Below are positions 33,295 through 44,960 of a stretch of 64,000 nt of DNA, one piece after another (position 1 is the stretch's first letter; every line of letters begins with the position of its first letter). The DNA is from Anaspis maculata (taxonomy: Eukaryota > Arthropoda > Insecta > Coleoptera > Scraptiidae), in the NCBI GenBank assembly GCA_949128115.1, contig OX421963.1, positions 55,113,306-55,177,305 of the forward strand, written 5' to 3'. Made by a program: the position numbers and the translations under genes. Below the pieces are notes generated by a model that was not told where the DNA came from, ran no database searches, and saw only the letters and a list, made by a program, of their open reading frames with translations.

Positions 33295-34438
33295 TGACAG
33301 ATACGTCGGTATAGGTACAAATTTTATACACATTCCGTAATTTGTTTACAATCGCAACGTGATTAATGGCAAAAAAATGCTATAAAAAAACTGAACCGCC
33401 AAAGCAGCGTAAGTAGTTATAACTTCAGCATAATAATTATTGCAAAACAGTCTCATCGTAAATATTTACATTCGAAATATATGGCACTGCTTGCAATACA
33501 AACATTACACTTGATGATTTTCAGCCTCATAAGTGTCAATTTGCGGTTAGATCTTCACGAAACCCAGCTCTGATGCTCCGAAGTCTGAAGGCAAAGAGCC
33601 TCAATCAACTTTGCCGGAAAATCAAGGTTGGCATAGCAAGTGATTATCAAATTACCTGGGTGGAATGTTTTGTTTAAAAAAAAAGTAAACAAAACGAAAT
33701 GCCAAGCACCACCTACTAGCTGCACATTTGGGCAAAAGTTCACTGGACCGACCAGGCAGGCACTTTGATGATGAACACTTCTCGATTCGAACACATATTA
33801 CCACGACAACGCTACCATTACGCTACCGTTCATGAACTAAAGCTAAATGTAAACACAAAAATTGAACAACATGCTTGTTGCCATCACCACTTCACGACCA
33901 ACTGAGATTAATAGCTGTCATTTCAAAACGCAGGCCCGCTTGATTTACAGTGGCTGATTAAGCTATCGCATCACAGATACCACCACTGCACGGCGGGATA
34001 AAAAGATTGGTATTTTGTTTCTTTTTTCTTGTACCTCACGGAATTCGTAGAGGAATTCGATTTCAAGCCCAATCCTTGCCGTAGCCCCGTCTCTGTCCAT
34101 GAGCAGTGAAAAACGAAGAGGGGAATAAGAATAAAAAACAAATGAGTACCTGAAACTCGTTTAAATTTGTATCCAAGTTTCTAATCTCTCGGTAGGCGCC
34201 TGCACCCTTCACCAAACAAACAATCTCACACCACTAGATGGCGCCATCTGCCATTTATGTTTTTGTTTACTCGAAAAACGTGGTGAGGGTAGATTTTGAC
34301 ATTGACAGCTCTGTTGACAGCCTGCCTAACAGCAAAATTGGCTGATTTTCGTTCTTTTCGATGCGAATTTTTTGTACATTTGAGGCGTTCCGCGTGCTCT
34401 GTTGAGAGATTACCCGAAATTACTTATTACTGAAGAAA
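33295..34438. other. Upstream region of the 34439 gene
   Basis: No coding seen. The last ~200 bp before the ATG is less AT-rich and probably holds the promoter and 5' UTR, but no TATA box or defined initiator stands out. Confidence 0.35.
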
Positions 34439-34640
34439 ATGATGTCTTCGTCCGGGTCTTCGTCAAGGTACAAGCCATACACGGACAGACGGAACAATCA
34501 GGACAGAGATAAACGACACAAAGCACCTTCGCCTATGGCTAGGACTAGGCCTCTCACAGTATCCAGCTCAATATCTCGACACGAATCTCCACGGTCTTCT
34601 GCAAGGTCTTCTTCTGCTTCCGAGTGCTCAAATGCTCCTT
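34439..34640 (+). CDS. Unrecognised basic nuclear-type protein, exon 1
   Basis: Starts AAAATGATGTCTTCG. Exon 1 encodes ~67 residues, Ser/Arg-rich with MMSSSGSSSRYKPY, then RRNNQDRDKRHK, then SRHESPRSSARSSS, i.e. a low-complexity SR-like region. It ends CCTT|GTAAGT, a strong donor, leaving one base of a codon. The acceptor TTTTCAG at 41797-41803 restores the frame exactly, giving a 651-nt CDS of 216 residues. I do not recognise the family. Composition suggests a nuclear or nucleolar protein, which is inference only. Confidence 0.7.
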
Positions 34641-35337
34641 GTAAGTATTGATCTTCTGTTGATTTTTCTGATTTACTTATATCTCTTCTCCTGTGGGCAT
34701 GTTACATTGAAGGATCCTGGATGTTCATCGGAATTCAGAATACGAAGTAATTGTACAGGCTGATTTTGAGTTATGAATGATTGCAGGTTCAACTTTCAGG
34801 GGCATCACTAGAATGCAGGTTAGCCAATATTGCAGATCACTTGGCAGTATTTGCTCATGAGCTCATGTACTTCCTTAAAACACAGTCGTGTATTTTGGAT
34901 CAACTTGCAAGAAGTTTTGCATAGTATCAGTACTGCACTGGCACCAAGGTCTTTGAAGACCTGGGGGTCTGGGGGAACACAACTTTGACCTTTTAATGCT
35001 TCATAGAAGCTGACAGCAGCCAAAGATAGGTTGGCGTGCAAGAATTTAGCACACTGTCACATACAGCAATCATTGAGGGACCTAGAGGCCTGGAGCACCT
35101 CAATTGTGGCCTAAATATATTCCAAGAAAGTAATGAGGTGACCGTGTCATGAAGGGGACCTCGATTTCGACCGTTTCAAAAGTAGGAATAGACTACAAAC
35201 AGTTGCCAGCAAGGTTTAAAAAAAATGAGGAAGATCCATAAAGTTTCGAGAAAAAAATCATGAAAATTAGGAAACTACTCAGTGTATTTTTAGCGCCGGG
35301 CGGATATGCAACTCCCGAACGAAGTGGAAAGGGTACT

Positions 35338-35860
35338 AAAAGAAGGTAAAACACACCAACGGGACCGGGGAGCAAAATAGGGGCGTTGGGCGGGTAGAAG
35401 CTGAAAATAACGCGTCATGTAATAAAAACGGCGGAAAATCGCAAGTAATCGTAAGAAAACCAGTAAAAGACATTGTTTTTGTGACAATACGCAGCGAAAA
35501 GACATCAACAGGACTGAGGAGCAAAATAGGGGTGTTGGGCGGGGAGAAGCTAGAAATAACGCATCGTTCAACGAGAAACACGGCTAAAAATCGCCAACAA
35601 TCGTAAAAAAAAAACATTGAGAAGAAGGAATAAATCACACGAAACGGGAAGAAAGTCGAGAAAAAGGCAGTCGACGCGTGTAAAGAAGGAATGAAATGCA
35701 GGAAAAAAAAAATAGCGGTAAAGTGCAAAGCAAGAATAACAACGCATAGAAATTATTGCGCAAAGCATAAAAAGAAGGTGTAGAGTACTTTTAAAAAGAA
35801 GGAATAAAACACAGAAAACGGGAAGAAAAACGCAAAATATAAGTGGTTGACCTAAGCTGT
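35338..35860. repeat. Degenerate direct repeats, ~150-bp spacing
   Basis: gagcaaaataggggcgttgggcggg (35365 onwards) recurs 150 bp later as gagcaaaataggggtgttgggcggg. gaagaaggaataaatcacacg and aaaaagaaggaataaaacac repeat about 170 bp apart. Purine-rich on the plus strand; no function apparent. Confidence 0.6.
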
Positions 35861-36764
35861 CAGCTGGCATTTAAAAGAGCTTTGAAAGTTAGATGGAAAA
35901 GTGCAAAAAGTTTTGGAAAAAGTTCAGCGGTTTTCATTTTATGATGAAAACCAAAAACCTGGAAGAACACGTTTTCACGTATAAAATAAGAATCTATAGG
36001 TATTTTTTCAAACTGCTAACGGCATTCAATAGAGCTTATCAAAACGGTGAGTACTGTGTTAACTCGATATGGAATGATTTTCTCAAAATTTCAAGGCAAT
36101 TTAATTTTACCCAATAAAATTTTGATTTCGGAAGATCTCAAAATTATAAAATAGCTATTGCATATTGAGCTATACATTATACTGACCGTTTCGATAAGTT
36201 CTATTAAATGCTGTTTGCAGTTGTGCAAAAATACCCATAGATTCTTTTGAACAAATAAAAAAAAAGTGGCGGAAGACCCCATTCCGTCCGATCCAAATTT
36301 CCACAACAACCGATACTCAACATTTTCATTTCTTGACTTTCTTTTCTCGTGCAAATTCGTAGATTTCCCACAAAAGAGAAAAATTGGTGGGAGTGCGAAG
36401 AGTGTGTTCCATGAAGATAGACTCACACATTATCAGTGGTTAAGAAATAACCTCGCCTTTAACGCATACAGGGAGTCCCATTTTTAACAAATCAAACTTC
36501 AGGAAAAGATTCCCCTTTTCACTCTGATCCAGAAAAAAATCTCGAAAATTTTTATTTCGATCATCTCCAAATAATTTTATTATTTTTTAGCGCGTTTACA
36601 ATACTTTCCCTCCTCGTTGGGTGGTGGGTCGAGAAAGTAATATAACATAATGCATCTCACTCACGCCTAGCCTGAAATGACTTCAACCCAAAAGTACGTG
36701 CACCTCCTAGATTTTTCTATTTTCTTGTTCTACGCTATCTTGGGATTATTTCAACACAAAAATG

Positions 36765-36807
<43 letters not shown>
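36765..36807 (+). repeat. 43-nt poly(A) run
   Basis: Uninterrupted A run following atg, then CGGTAG. It lies in the left arm of the large inverted repeat and has no counterpart on the right. It could be a retroposed tail, but no retroposon body or target duplication was found. Confidence 0.8.
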
Positions 36808-36808
<1 letters not shown>

Positions 36809-37104
36809 GGTAGAGCCGTTTTTCAATAATATCATTTTTTGACACAATGGCCTAGATGCTAGTTGCTGAAAAAATGTTTGCACCTTAAATTTTATGATGC
36901 CAAGATGCCACTCAACAGAGGTGTTATTTGAACCATTCTCTTTCGATTCAGACTAGTAGCATTGGTGCCAACCATACCGGGGGTGTATACAGGGTGGAAA
37001 AAGAAAGATGTCAAAAATTATTATTTCATTATTATTTTATGAAGTGGAAGATTGGAAATCGTCACAAATTATCTACATTCATCCTTAAAAAGTCCCAACA
37101 AACG

Positions 37105-38850
37105 GTTCTTGAATTAGTGGACGTGGTACAACCGAAATACGGAATATAAGTTGCAAATGATGATAAAGGCAAACCACTTTGCAGGCTTACAACTGAGACT
37201 TAAATAAACGATTTGACCCGCAGTGCTTTTCTTTTCCTCCCTTAGGATTTGAATAGCGCCCCTTTTTCAAAATGGCGGATATTATCTAGGGGCAGAAAGT
37301 ATCGAATAGCCTAGTGATGTCCAGCTTAGTAAAAATATATGGGGCTATGTCTCAATCGGTTTCTGGGACATCAAACACTATTTAAAAAAATGGTGGAACA
37401 TTGCCATCTACCGCAGGCGAATTTGGTGGAGGCGCCAAAAGGAATTTAGTACTGTCATAAGAAAATTGCCGTAACATTTTTATTTTTCAACCGATTTTGA
37501 CAACAAGACATCTCATTTTGTAGAAAAGTAAATTCTTCTTGTTACCTTATATCTTCAATAAAAAAAGACATTGAGGAATGTTGAAGAAAAAATTAAAAAA
37601 TAATTTGAAAAAAAAATAGATTTTTTTCATTTTTTCATTTCCATGAATATTCCCTTATTTGTAGACTTTGATGTGCCCTTTCTAAATTTGTACTTTTCCG
37701 ATTTCTATCTTTGCAGCACGCGCCGCCATATTGAAAAAATGATGTCTGAAAAGAAGTTTTTGACAATATCTGAACTTTGGCCTTTGTGACATTGAAATGT
37801 TTATATACATATGAAAGCACATTCAATCTTCCACAGTTTGACATCTGAACCAGCTCTGTGCGACCCGTGGTTCTTGAGCTAGACCTCCTGGAAGTATCAA
37901 TTTTCGGTTCCAAAAGAATTGAAAATCACCTTTTGGGGCTGTGCCAGGTCCACCAATGTTCATGATTTGTGATAAATGACGACGCGTTATTGATGGGTAA
38001 CTTGATTTAGACACGATGGTGATCCAGTGGTGAAAACCGGTAGGCGCGGTCACTATTTAACACCAAAAATTGATACTTCTGGAAGCTCTAGCTCAAGAGC
38101 CCCGAGTCGCACAAAGACGGTTCAGGTGTCAAATCGTGGAGAATTGAATGAACTTTCATACGTATATAAACATTTCAATTTCACATGGACTAAAATTTAG
38201 ATATTGTCAAAAACTTCTTTTCAGATATCATTTTTTCAAGATGGCGGTGCGCACTGCAAAGATATAAATCGGAGAAATGCAAATTTAGAAAGGGCACATC
38301 GAAATCTACAAATAAGGCAATTTTCATAAAAATAAAAAAAATCTTTTTTTCAAATTATTTTTCAATTTTTTTTTCAACATTCCTCAATGTCTTTTTTATG
38401 GGAGGTAGGTATAAGATAACAAGGAGAATTCACTTTTCTACAAAATTATATGTCTTGTGTTAAAATCGGTTGGAAAATAAAAGTGTTACAGCGATTTTCT
38501 TATGACCGTACTAAATTCATTTTGGCGCCTCCACCAAATTTGCCTGCGACAGATGTCAATGTTCCACCATTTTTTTAAATAGTGTTTGATGTCCCAGAAA
38601 CCGATCGAGACATAGCTCCATATATTTTAACAAAGCTGGACATCACCAGGCTAATCGATACCTTCTGCCCCTAGATAAAATCCGCCATTTTGAAAAAGGG
38701 GCGCCATTCAAATCCTAAGGGACGGAAAAAAAAGCACTGCGGGTCAAATCGTTTATTCAAGTCTTAGTTACGATCCTGCAAAGTGGTTTGCCTTTATCAT
38801 CATTTGCAACTTGTTTTTTCCTACCACGTCCACTAAATGTGTTTAACCGT
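37105..38850. repeat. Long near-perfect palindrome, arms of ~800 bp
   Basis: The left arm (from cggttcttgaattagtggacgtgg) and the right arm (ending ccacgtccactaaatgtg) are inverted through most of their length. Shared blocks include ccgattttgacaacaagaca, caccattttttt, tttggcgcctcc and cattgaggaatgttgaa. The axis is near 37985 with a ~150-bp unpaired centre. Non-coding. It is transcribed as part of the intron if the host gene is expressed. Confidence 0.85.
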
Positions 38851-39720
38851 TTCTGGAATATCGAAAAAAACAGAAGTTTTCAAGTTTTTATACATAAAAA
38901 TTTTTTTTTCTAATCCGTGACTCTCCAAGACATTGTGGTGGAACTTGCTATTTCTATAATAAACAGCTTGAAAAATGAAATACGATGGGCAGTTAACCTT
39001 TGGGTAAACTATTTTCACTAATAATTTTTTTTGAAGTAATTCTAAGACTTGTAAGTAATAATTCTCAAAATCGTAACAAACAATAATTCCAGCATAAAAT
39101 AATCCCCTCATTCTGAAAAACAATTGTTGCCATTGTCAATATGGTCTCTTTTGGTTCAACACCTTTGTAGTTCCCATGATGGTTTTTGTAATGGTTTGAA
39201 TATTATAGAATTAGGTTTTGTCTATATTACCTATCAACCCAAACTTTTTTGTAAATCATTAAATAAAATTCAATATCATGCCTGAACAGGTTTGTTCCTA
39301 GGAATATGTCCAGTGCTGTTATGGAATAAAATGCAAAATTGACCCATCATGAGCCTTAAAAATGTGTGAAACCAAGAAAGACCAGTTTCAAAACGGAGTT
39401 GGATTGGTGAAATAAGGCGGATCAATTATTCCAGTGGGCTTATTCCGTGACAGAAATTTATCAATCAGGTTGTTTTTGAAAGCTACAGGGAAGTACTATG
39501 GTTGATCATGAAAATATTTTCTAAATTCAAGAACATTTTTTCAAAATTTGAATTTTTAAAACAAAAACACCTTCAATTCGTAGCAAATGAATATGTATAT
39601 GAGGAATCTTCATTCCCCATTGAGACCATATTACAAGCCTAGGAGATAGTCACTGGTGAAGATACACATGGCATACCTACTGACATAAGGCATGAAATAT
39701 ATTACGAGATGATAAATATA

Positions 39721-41146
39721 CTGCCTTCCAAAAAAAGTGCAACACCATGAAGCCGTGGATCAATTTTATTCAAATTTTCGCGAAACATGTGTTTTAACAA
39801 TAGAAACAAACGATTAGATTCTGGAAATCGTAATACAAGGAACTTCAGAAAAAATTAATAATGTGTCGCTCCTCCACGATTTGCCCGACACTCATTAACC
39901 CTACGAGGCATGCTTTCAATCAAGTGGTCGATTGCCGCTTGTGACAAGCCATCCCATGCCTCTTGCAAGGCCATACGGAGATCTTCCAAGTTGTTGGGAG
40001 GATGGCGTAATTGCCCCACCTTTCTTCCCATCATATCCCACAACCCACACGTGTTCGATGGGCGACAAATCAGGAGAGCAAGCAGGCCATGGAAGCACGT
40101 CAACGTGTGCATCTTCCAGGAACTGCATTGAAGCTCTTGCCGTATGAGGACGTGCATTGTCTTGCTGGAAAATAGGGTTGTTGAGCCCCTGAAGGTATGG
40201 AAGGCAAACGGGTTCCAGCACACTCGCGATGTAAGATGCAGCTGTCATAGTGCCCTCAATGAACACCAATGGTGACCTGCTTCCATGGCATATTGCTCCC
40301 CAAACCATCAATCCGGGTGTACGGGCAGTGTGTCGCTCGGCAAAAAATTCGGGATTATGCCGTTCCCCACGAAAGCGCCTCACCCTCCCCCGGCCGTCAT
40401 GAGCCCAAAGACAAAAGCGGGACTCGTCACTGAAGACCACCCGATGCCATTCTTGGACCCAGTTTCTGCGCTCATTGCACCACTCCAATCTTCTGGCCCG
40501 GTGAACAGGAGTGAGGGGAAGGGTTAACAGCGGACGATAAGAACTTAGCCCAAAAGACCTAATTCTTCTATAGACCGTGCTCATTGAGATTGGGCGTCCT
40601 ATAGCTGCAACCCACTCGTTTCCGACTGCTCGGGTTGTCGTAAATCGGTCTCTTACAGCCGCTACTCGAAGACGTTGATCTTGACGTACCGTGGAGGCTC
40701 TACGACGACCAGATCCATTCCGTCGCCGATAATTGGCCTCCTCGTTCCATCTCCGCCACCATCTCATCACAGTCGAAGCATTGCAACCAACAAGTCTCGC
40801 AATTCTTCGATACGAAATCCCCTCATTTTTTAAGCCAATAATAATCTGTCCCTTCTGGAACTCGGTTAAATGATGGTACTGCCGAGGTTGACGGGCTCTT
40901 GGCATTTCAGGACTCTTGGGGTTCACTATTGAAACTTATTGCAAAAAATGTGGTTTCTAACAACCAGGAAAAACGAAAAACAATTTCTTGTGTTTTACGG
41001 TTACCAAGGGGAAAAACAAAACAACTACAGCGCCTAGATATCCAGAATGTTAATCATTTGTTAGTGTAGATGAAATACTTGTTTTGTGAAAATTTGATCA
41101 AAATCAGCCAACGGCATCGAGGTGTTGCACTTTTTTTGGAAGGCAG
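39721..41146 (-). mobile_element. Tc1-like transposon, 1.43 kb
   Basis: Ends CTGCCTTCCAAAAAAAGTGCAACACC and its perfect inverse, both flanked by TA (39719-39720, 41147-41148). One transposase gene on the minus strand. Length, TA target and DD34E protein all fit Tc1. Confidence 0.95.
39855..40926 (-). pseudogene. Tc1-type DD34E transposase with one frameshift
   Basis: Cuts and reinserts the element at TA. N-terminal helix-turn-helix (FQKGQIIIGLKNEGISYRR, residues ~23-41, and a second HTH with VMRWWRRW). Catalytic residues are visible: D167 (VFSDESRF), D256 (QQDNARPH) and E291 (SPDLSPIEHVW), with 34 residues between the last two. Right after EHVW the frame is broken by a 7-bp near-tandem duplication (TGTGGGT TGTGGGA on the minus strand, about 40036-40049). 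The C-terminal ~60 residues (EDLRMALQEAWDGL... to the stop at 39855) continue in the next frame. All three catalytic residues remain upstream of the break. Confidence 0.9.
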
Positions 41147-41803
41147 TATACAAATAACATGAATTATGATTATGAGCAACAAGAAGCAAACATATAACAA
41201 AGAGTAGGTACTTATACCTATAGCTCTAGAAATAGATTTGAATGTTTAATTTTTCTTAAAGAATAAGACCGCTAGAATTGATTCGGCAACATCTTATTCC
41301 ACCAATCCAACTCCATTCAAGCATAAATGTAGATAAGTTGAGGCGATTTACAAGACTTCACTTGCTTTGTTCATAAAATGATAGTTTTCGACTTTTTTTT
41401 CCACCCTGTATATACCACGGGACTGTTTAGAACTGATGGCTAGTCTGAATCTGATCAGAATGACTAGGAGGCAGACTAGGAGGTGCACGTACTTTTGGGT
41501 TGAACTCGTTTCAGGCTAGGCGTGGCACTCGCTTCCTGAGAAAGTTACAGGGTGTCAAAAAATGAAACCATTTTTATTTTGTCATAACTTCGAGAATAGG
41601 GCTCCGATCAAAATAAAATTTCGTATGCTTGCCAAAAGTGTGTGTCGGAGTGTGGGGTGGCCATCTGCAGGTCGAAATTAATAAGTTAGTAATCTAATCC
41701 AAATATTGACCTTTGTTTTAGAGACTGACCTTTCATTATACCTCTTGCGCCTTTCTTGAACAAGCACCGTCCACCGTTCACTAATTTTACTTCACCTTTT
41801 CAG

Positions 41804-42252
41804 TGTTGAAAAAAATTAAAATCGAGAAAACCGAGGCACCAGAAAACGAAGGAAAGGGACCGAAAAAGGCCAAAAAGGCCTCAGACAAACCTTCTAACCA
41901 TAACGGGCCTCCAGTGGTCCTCACCCTCAGTGACAGATCCATGCCTTTGTTGAAAATGATCAAGACATCTTACGAAAAACAACTGAAGGACGTTGCCGGA
42001 TTGAAGGACGAAGTCAGTGAGAAGGCGACGGCGATGGAAGCCTACTTGAAAAACGACTACCAGAAAATAGTAAACGAAATCGAGACGCAACAGATCGCCG
42101 CCAGTATGCTGAGGAACGAGAAAAAAAGAAGGAAAAAGAAGAAGATGCTGAAACTGAAAGCGGCGCGGCACCAGAAGCAAAGAATGAAGAGAAAACTGAA
42201 ACGACAAGAGATCCACAAAATCAGGAATTCTATGGGCGAATCTCCATTTTAA
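41804..42252 (+). CDS. Unrecognised basic protein, exon 2
   Basis: Follows acceptor CACCTTTTCAG. The single base from exon 1 plus TG makes Leu and the frame runs 149 codons to TAA. The sequence contains a Lys-rich start (LKKIKIEKTEAPENEG, GPKKAKKASDK), a central helical part (MPLLKMIKTSYEKQLKDVAG ... MEAYLKNDYQKIVNEIETQQ) likely to form a coiled coil, and a highly basic tail with KKRRKKKKMLKLKAARHQKQ, probably nuclear/nucleolar targeting or RNA binding. GC content and codon use look like a real exon. No known domain recognised. Confidence 0.78.
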
Positions 42253-42589
42253 AAATTTTCCTTGTTATGTAAACTAACTAAAGCTTAAGAACCTACTTAG
42301 GCACATGTGTTGTAGTAACATGTTGAAAAAGTACCTCTGATATGTTCCTCAATAGATCCTCTAAGTGAATTTAGAGAAGAATCTAGAGAGTATTTTTGTT
42401 AAGTTCATGAGGTGAATAATGATTGTTTTTGTTTTAAATTTTTATTGCAAAGATTTGTCTAATTTTACTCTTCTCTTCATATGGATTGCTTATTGATTTA
42501 AAACTTGTTCACTTTTTGATTATTAAGACCTCATACACCGAATGCCTACCAAGATGTGTCAAGAAGAAATCCTGTTTTTTTATATTATT

Positions 42590-42595
42590 AATAAA
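42590..42595 (+). terminator. Candidate polyadenylation signal AATAAA
   Basis: AATAAA about 340 nt past the stop of the two-exon gene, the best candidate for its 3' end. GT-rich bases follow within 40 nt. Confidence 0.5.
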
Positions 42596-42870
42596 ATGGC
42601 ACGTACACCAGTGCATTTCTTCAGGGTGTGAAATTGGAACGTTTTCGTCACTTTATTTCCAAACTTTCCTTGGAAGCTCGCTCATACAACACTAAAACAG
42701 CATGCAAGCAGGTAGGTATCTATGAAGAAAAGTTGAGATCTTCCAGCACAATTCCTCACGAGTCGTGTCCAGCTATCTCGTCTTGTGCATTCCAATTCCA
42801 CAAATTAATGTTCAACCCGAGGGGTAAACCGCTGACCGAAATGATGTACACTAATTCCCCTTTCTCCCAC

Positions 42871-43015
42871 TAATGCCCAGTAATACCCTAGTAATACCCC
42901 TATAATACCCACTAATACCCCTGTAATACCCTGTAATACCCACTAATACCCCTGTAATACCCCAGTAATACCCTGTAATACCCCAGTAATACCCTCTAAT
43001 ACCTTATAATACCCA
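42871..43015 (+). repeat. TAATACCC minisatellite, left array of element 1
   Basis: TAAT starts fall at 42871, 42881, 42892, 42903, 42913, 42924, 42934, 42944, 42955, 42966, 42976, 42987, 42997 and 43007. Spacings alternate 10 and 11, mean about 10.5. Monomers TAATACCCCTG, TAATACCCAC and TAATACCCAG. Confidence 0.92.
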
Positions 43016-43369
43016 CTGTAGTTATTACTCGCAATTATCCGATCTAAACTCTCTAAAATCCATCAGATAGTAATGTAGGGAAGGCCGGAATAGAGTAAAA
43101 TGCTACAAAGCCTTGGAGAAGCACTCCTATCGTCCTATACGCGATATAAGTGGTGACGTCAGAGTCGCCATTTTTAAATGCCGGATCCAACAAGATTTGA
43201 GAGCAGAGGAAATTCCAGAAATTATTTTTTGGTAGCATTACCTTGCTTAGTCAACTACATTGGGGTACGAAGTGACAAACTACAGAGCCTAGAGGTCATT
43301 TTGGAGCATATTCCAATTTTTTGTTATTTTTCTGAAAGATTTTATCAGCAAAAAAGTAACTTGAAAGAT

Positions 43370-43860
43370 GTAACATCTGTCGTTTTTTGATAGTGATACT
43401 TTCGTTCGACAAATGACAGCCAAAAACTAATCCGGTCATTCAACAGCAAAACAATAGCTGCTTTCCTTTTACAACCTGAACTAAGTATTCTGACCTAAGT
43501 TGTTAGTGGTTTCTCACTTTCGCGCATGCGATTTCTCGCTCTTTCTCTCTCTAACTTAGATCAGATCAGATCAGTGAGTTTTGTGCTAAAAGGAAAGCAC
43601 CTCATGTCTGCATACCATCATACCAAATTTCAAGTCGATCGGATCAACGGTTGGGCAGCTATCGTGGAAGATTACAAACAGACACAGACACACACACAGA
43701 CAGACAGACATTATTCTGGAAATGGTCCTGATCGACTGGGGGACTCAGAATAGATTTATTCGAGGATTTATTCGTCAAAATCTCAAAACTTTTTCTGTAC
43801 GATCACCATACTTTCCCCTCGACTTTCCCTTCCATGTTGGTGGAGAGGCGGAAAAGTAAA
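43370..43860 (+). repeat. Dispersed repeat, copy of the 23335-23720 family
   Basis: Shares tttcgttcgacaaatgacagccaaaaactaat, accaaatttcaagtcgatcggatcaacggt and a cagacacacacacagacagacagac tail with the copy at 23335-23720. It also has a tctctctctaac stretch near 43545. Likely SINE/LINE 3' end. Confidence 0.6.
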
Positions 43861-44109
43861 AGTTCACTTGGTATCAATAATAATCAATGGGTTTTTTTTT
43901 TCTCACTCGGGAGCTCATATGTACTTGGCAAATACAGGAATCCTAAAACACGGACATGGCCAGTGATACGGTACCTACGGTAGGCAGGTATAATGTGGAT
44001 TAGTCTCCCATAAAGCCCATGTGGCATTGCCCATACCAGTTTCATAACAGCGTTTTAAGATGTCGTACTCGGTGTCGTATATCCGTCACATCAAGCTGAA
44101 TTTGTGAAA

Positions 44110-44461
44110 ACAATATTTATTTTTATTCGTTCATTTAACGTCGGCCGATTTCCGCAGCGAGGCCTAGCACCGACGCCGGTGAATGCTTTTCTTCACTATT
44201 ACGGAAATTTTGCCGAACTCCTGTGTATTCCAACACAGGGTAGGGATTTTTAACGACCAACAACATCGCATGGGGTCGGCACCATAGTTCGCATTTCACG
44301 TGCTATTCGACACACGGGGTGCGTCTTGCATTTAGCAAGCATTCCAACTAGATCAAAGAGCTTGTTTTGACGACGGAAATCCGATCGCCCACAGTGGGAC
44401 TCGAACCCACGACCCCTGGAGTGGTAGTCGAACGCGCTGACCACCACACCACAAGCTCCTC
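44110..44461 (-). mobile_element. tRNA-derived SINE, minus strand
   Basis: Read on the minus strand from 44461: GGAGCTTGTGGTGTGGTGGTCAG, with an A-box-like TGGTGTGGTGG and a B-box GGGTTCGAGTCCC, then a ~270-bp body, then an A/T-rich tail aataaaaataaatatt. The tRNA-like head has no pairing acceptor end, so it is not a tRNA gene. It differs in sequence from the SINE at 10082. Confidence 0.78.
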
Positions 44462-44592
44462 ATTTCCGACAGTTATTCATGGGACAGCTAGTATGTTTTC
44501 TGAAAAGATTCCTCATTCTGCCCCTGTAGGTATTTGTAGGTAGGTATTACTACCCTGCACCATTGCCTGTACGTATAATAAGTGAATTATTA

Positions 44593-44712
44593 GGTCCAGT
44601 TGCTCACTTCGAGTTACTTTAAACTTGGTTTGGTTGCCATAGATTTCATTGTTCAACAAATATTTTCATAGTAACCAAACCGGTAAAGTTAAACTCGAAG
44701 TGAGCAACCCGG
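44593..44712. mobile_element. Hairpin MITE GGTCCAGTTGCTCACTTCGAG
   Basis: ggtccagttgctcacttcgagtta and the inverse aactcgaagtgagcaacccgg flank a ~75-bp core that also pairs (tttggttgcca / agtaaccaaac). 120 bp. Confidence 0.75.
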
Positions 44713-44960
44713 CGATAGTCACCCCAGAAGTTTTTGGCTGGCTATTTTCTTCCAACCGTTTTAATTGTGACAATAAAACTTGATAGGGTAGGTACCGACA
44801 CATAACACATACACACAACATGTAGGTCGTGCTAAAAAGACCTGCTTCAAGAACGAGTTTCCACTTTTCTGATTTCCGCTCACTTTTCCGACATTTTCAT
44901 GACTAGGTTTGGAGATTCTGCTAACTTTGTTCACCTCTGACGCATGCGCACTTGACGTTT

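Larger units (their letters stand above)
36658..41528. mobile_element. 4.9-kb inverted-repeat structure
   Basis: 36658-36711 pairs with 41475-41528 (cctagcctgaaatgacttcaacccaaaagtacgtgcacctcctag, few mismatches). 36945-37000 pairs with 41394-41450, including CAGGGTGG ends at 36990 and 41408 flanked by TA. So a CAGGGTGG foldback is nested within a larger inverted structure. The right half is longer because of the Tc1 element at 39721-41146 and other DNA. Confidence 0.75.
34641..41803 (+). other. 7.2-kb intron of the 34439 gene
   Basis: GT-AG intron containing degenerate direct repeats (35338-35860), a very large inverted repeat (36658-41528) with an inner palindrome (37105-38850), a 43-nt poly(A) run and a Tc1 element. 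34641-35330 and 35870-36650 hold nothing I recognise. Confidence 0.65.

Noticed and set aside
35336..35870. Overlapping Phe/Ser-rich open frames on the minus strand
   Set aside because: They follow the purine-rich degenerate repeats on the plus strand; composition is repeat-driven and no domain is present.
42871..43015. CRISPR array
   Set aside because: Monomers of 10-11 bp with no spacers, in eukaryotic DNA, inside a transposon-like element: a minisatellite.
44389..44460. tRNA gene on the minus strand
   Set aside because: A and B box-like sequences are present, but acceptor ends do not pair and a ~270-bp body with an A/T-rich tail follows, so it is a SINE head.
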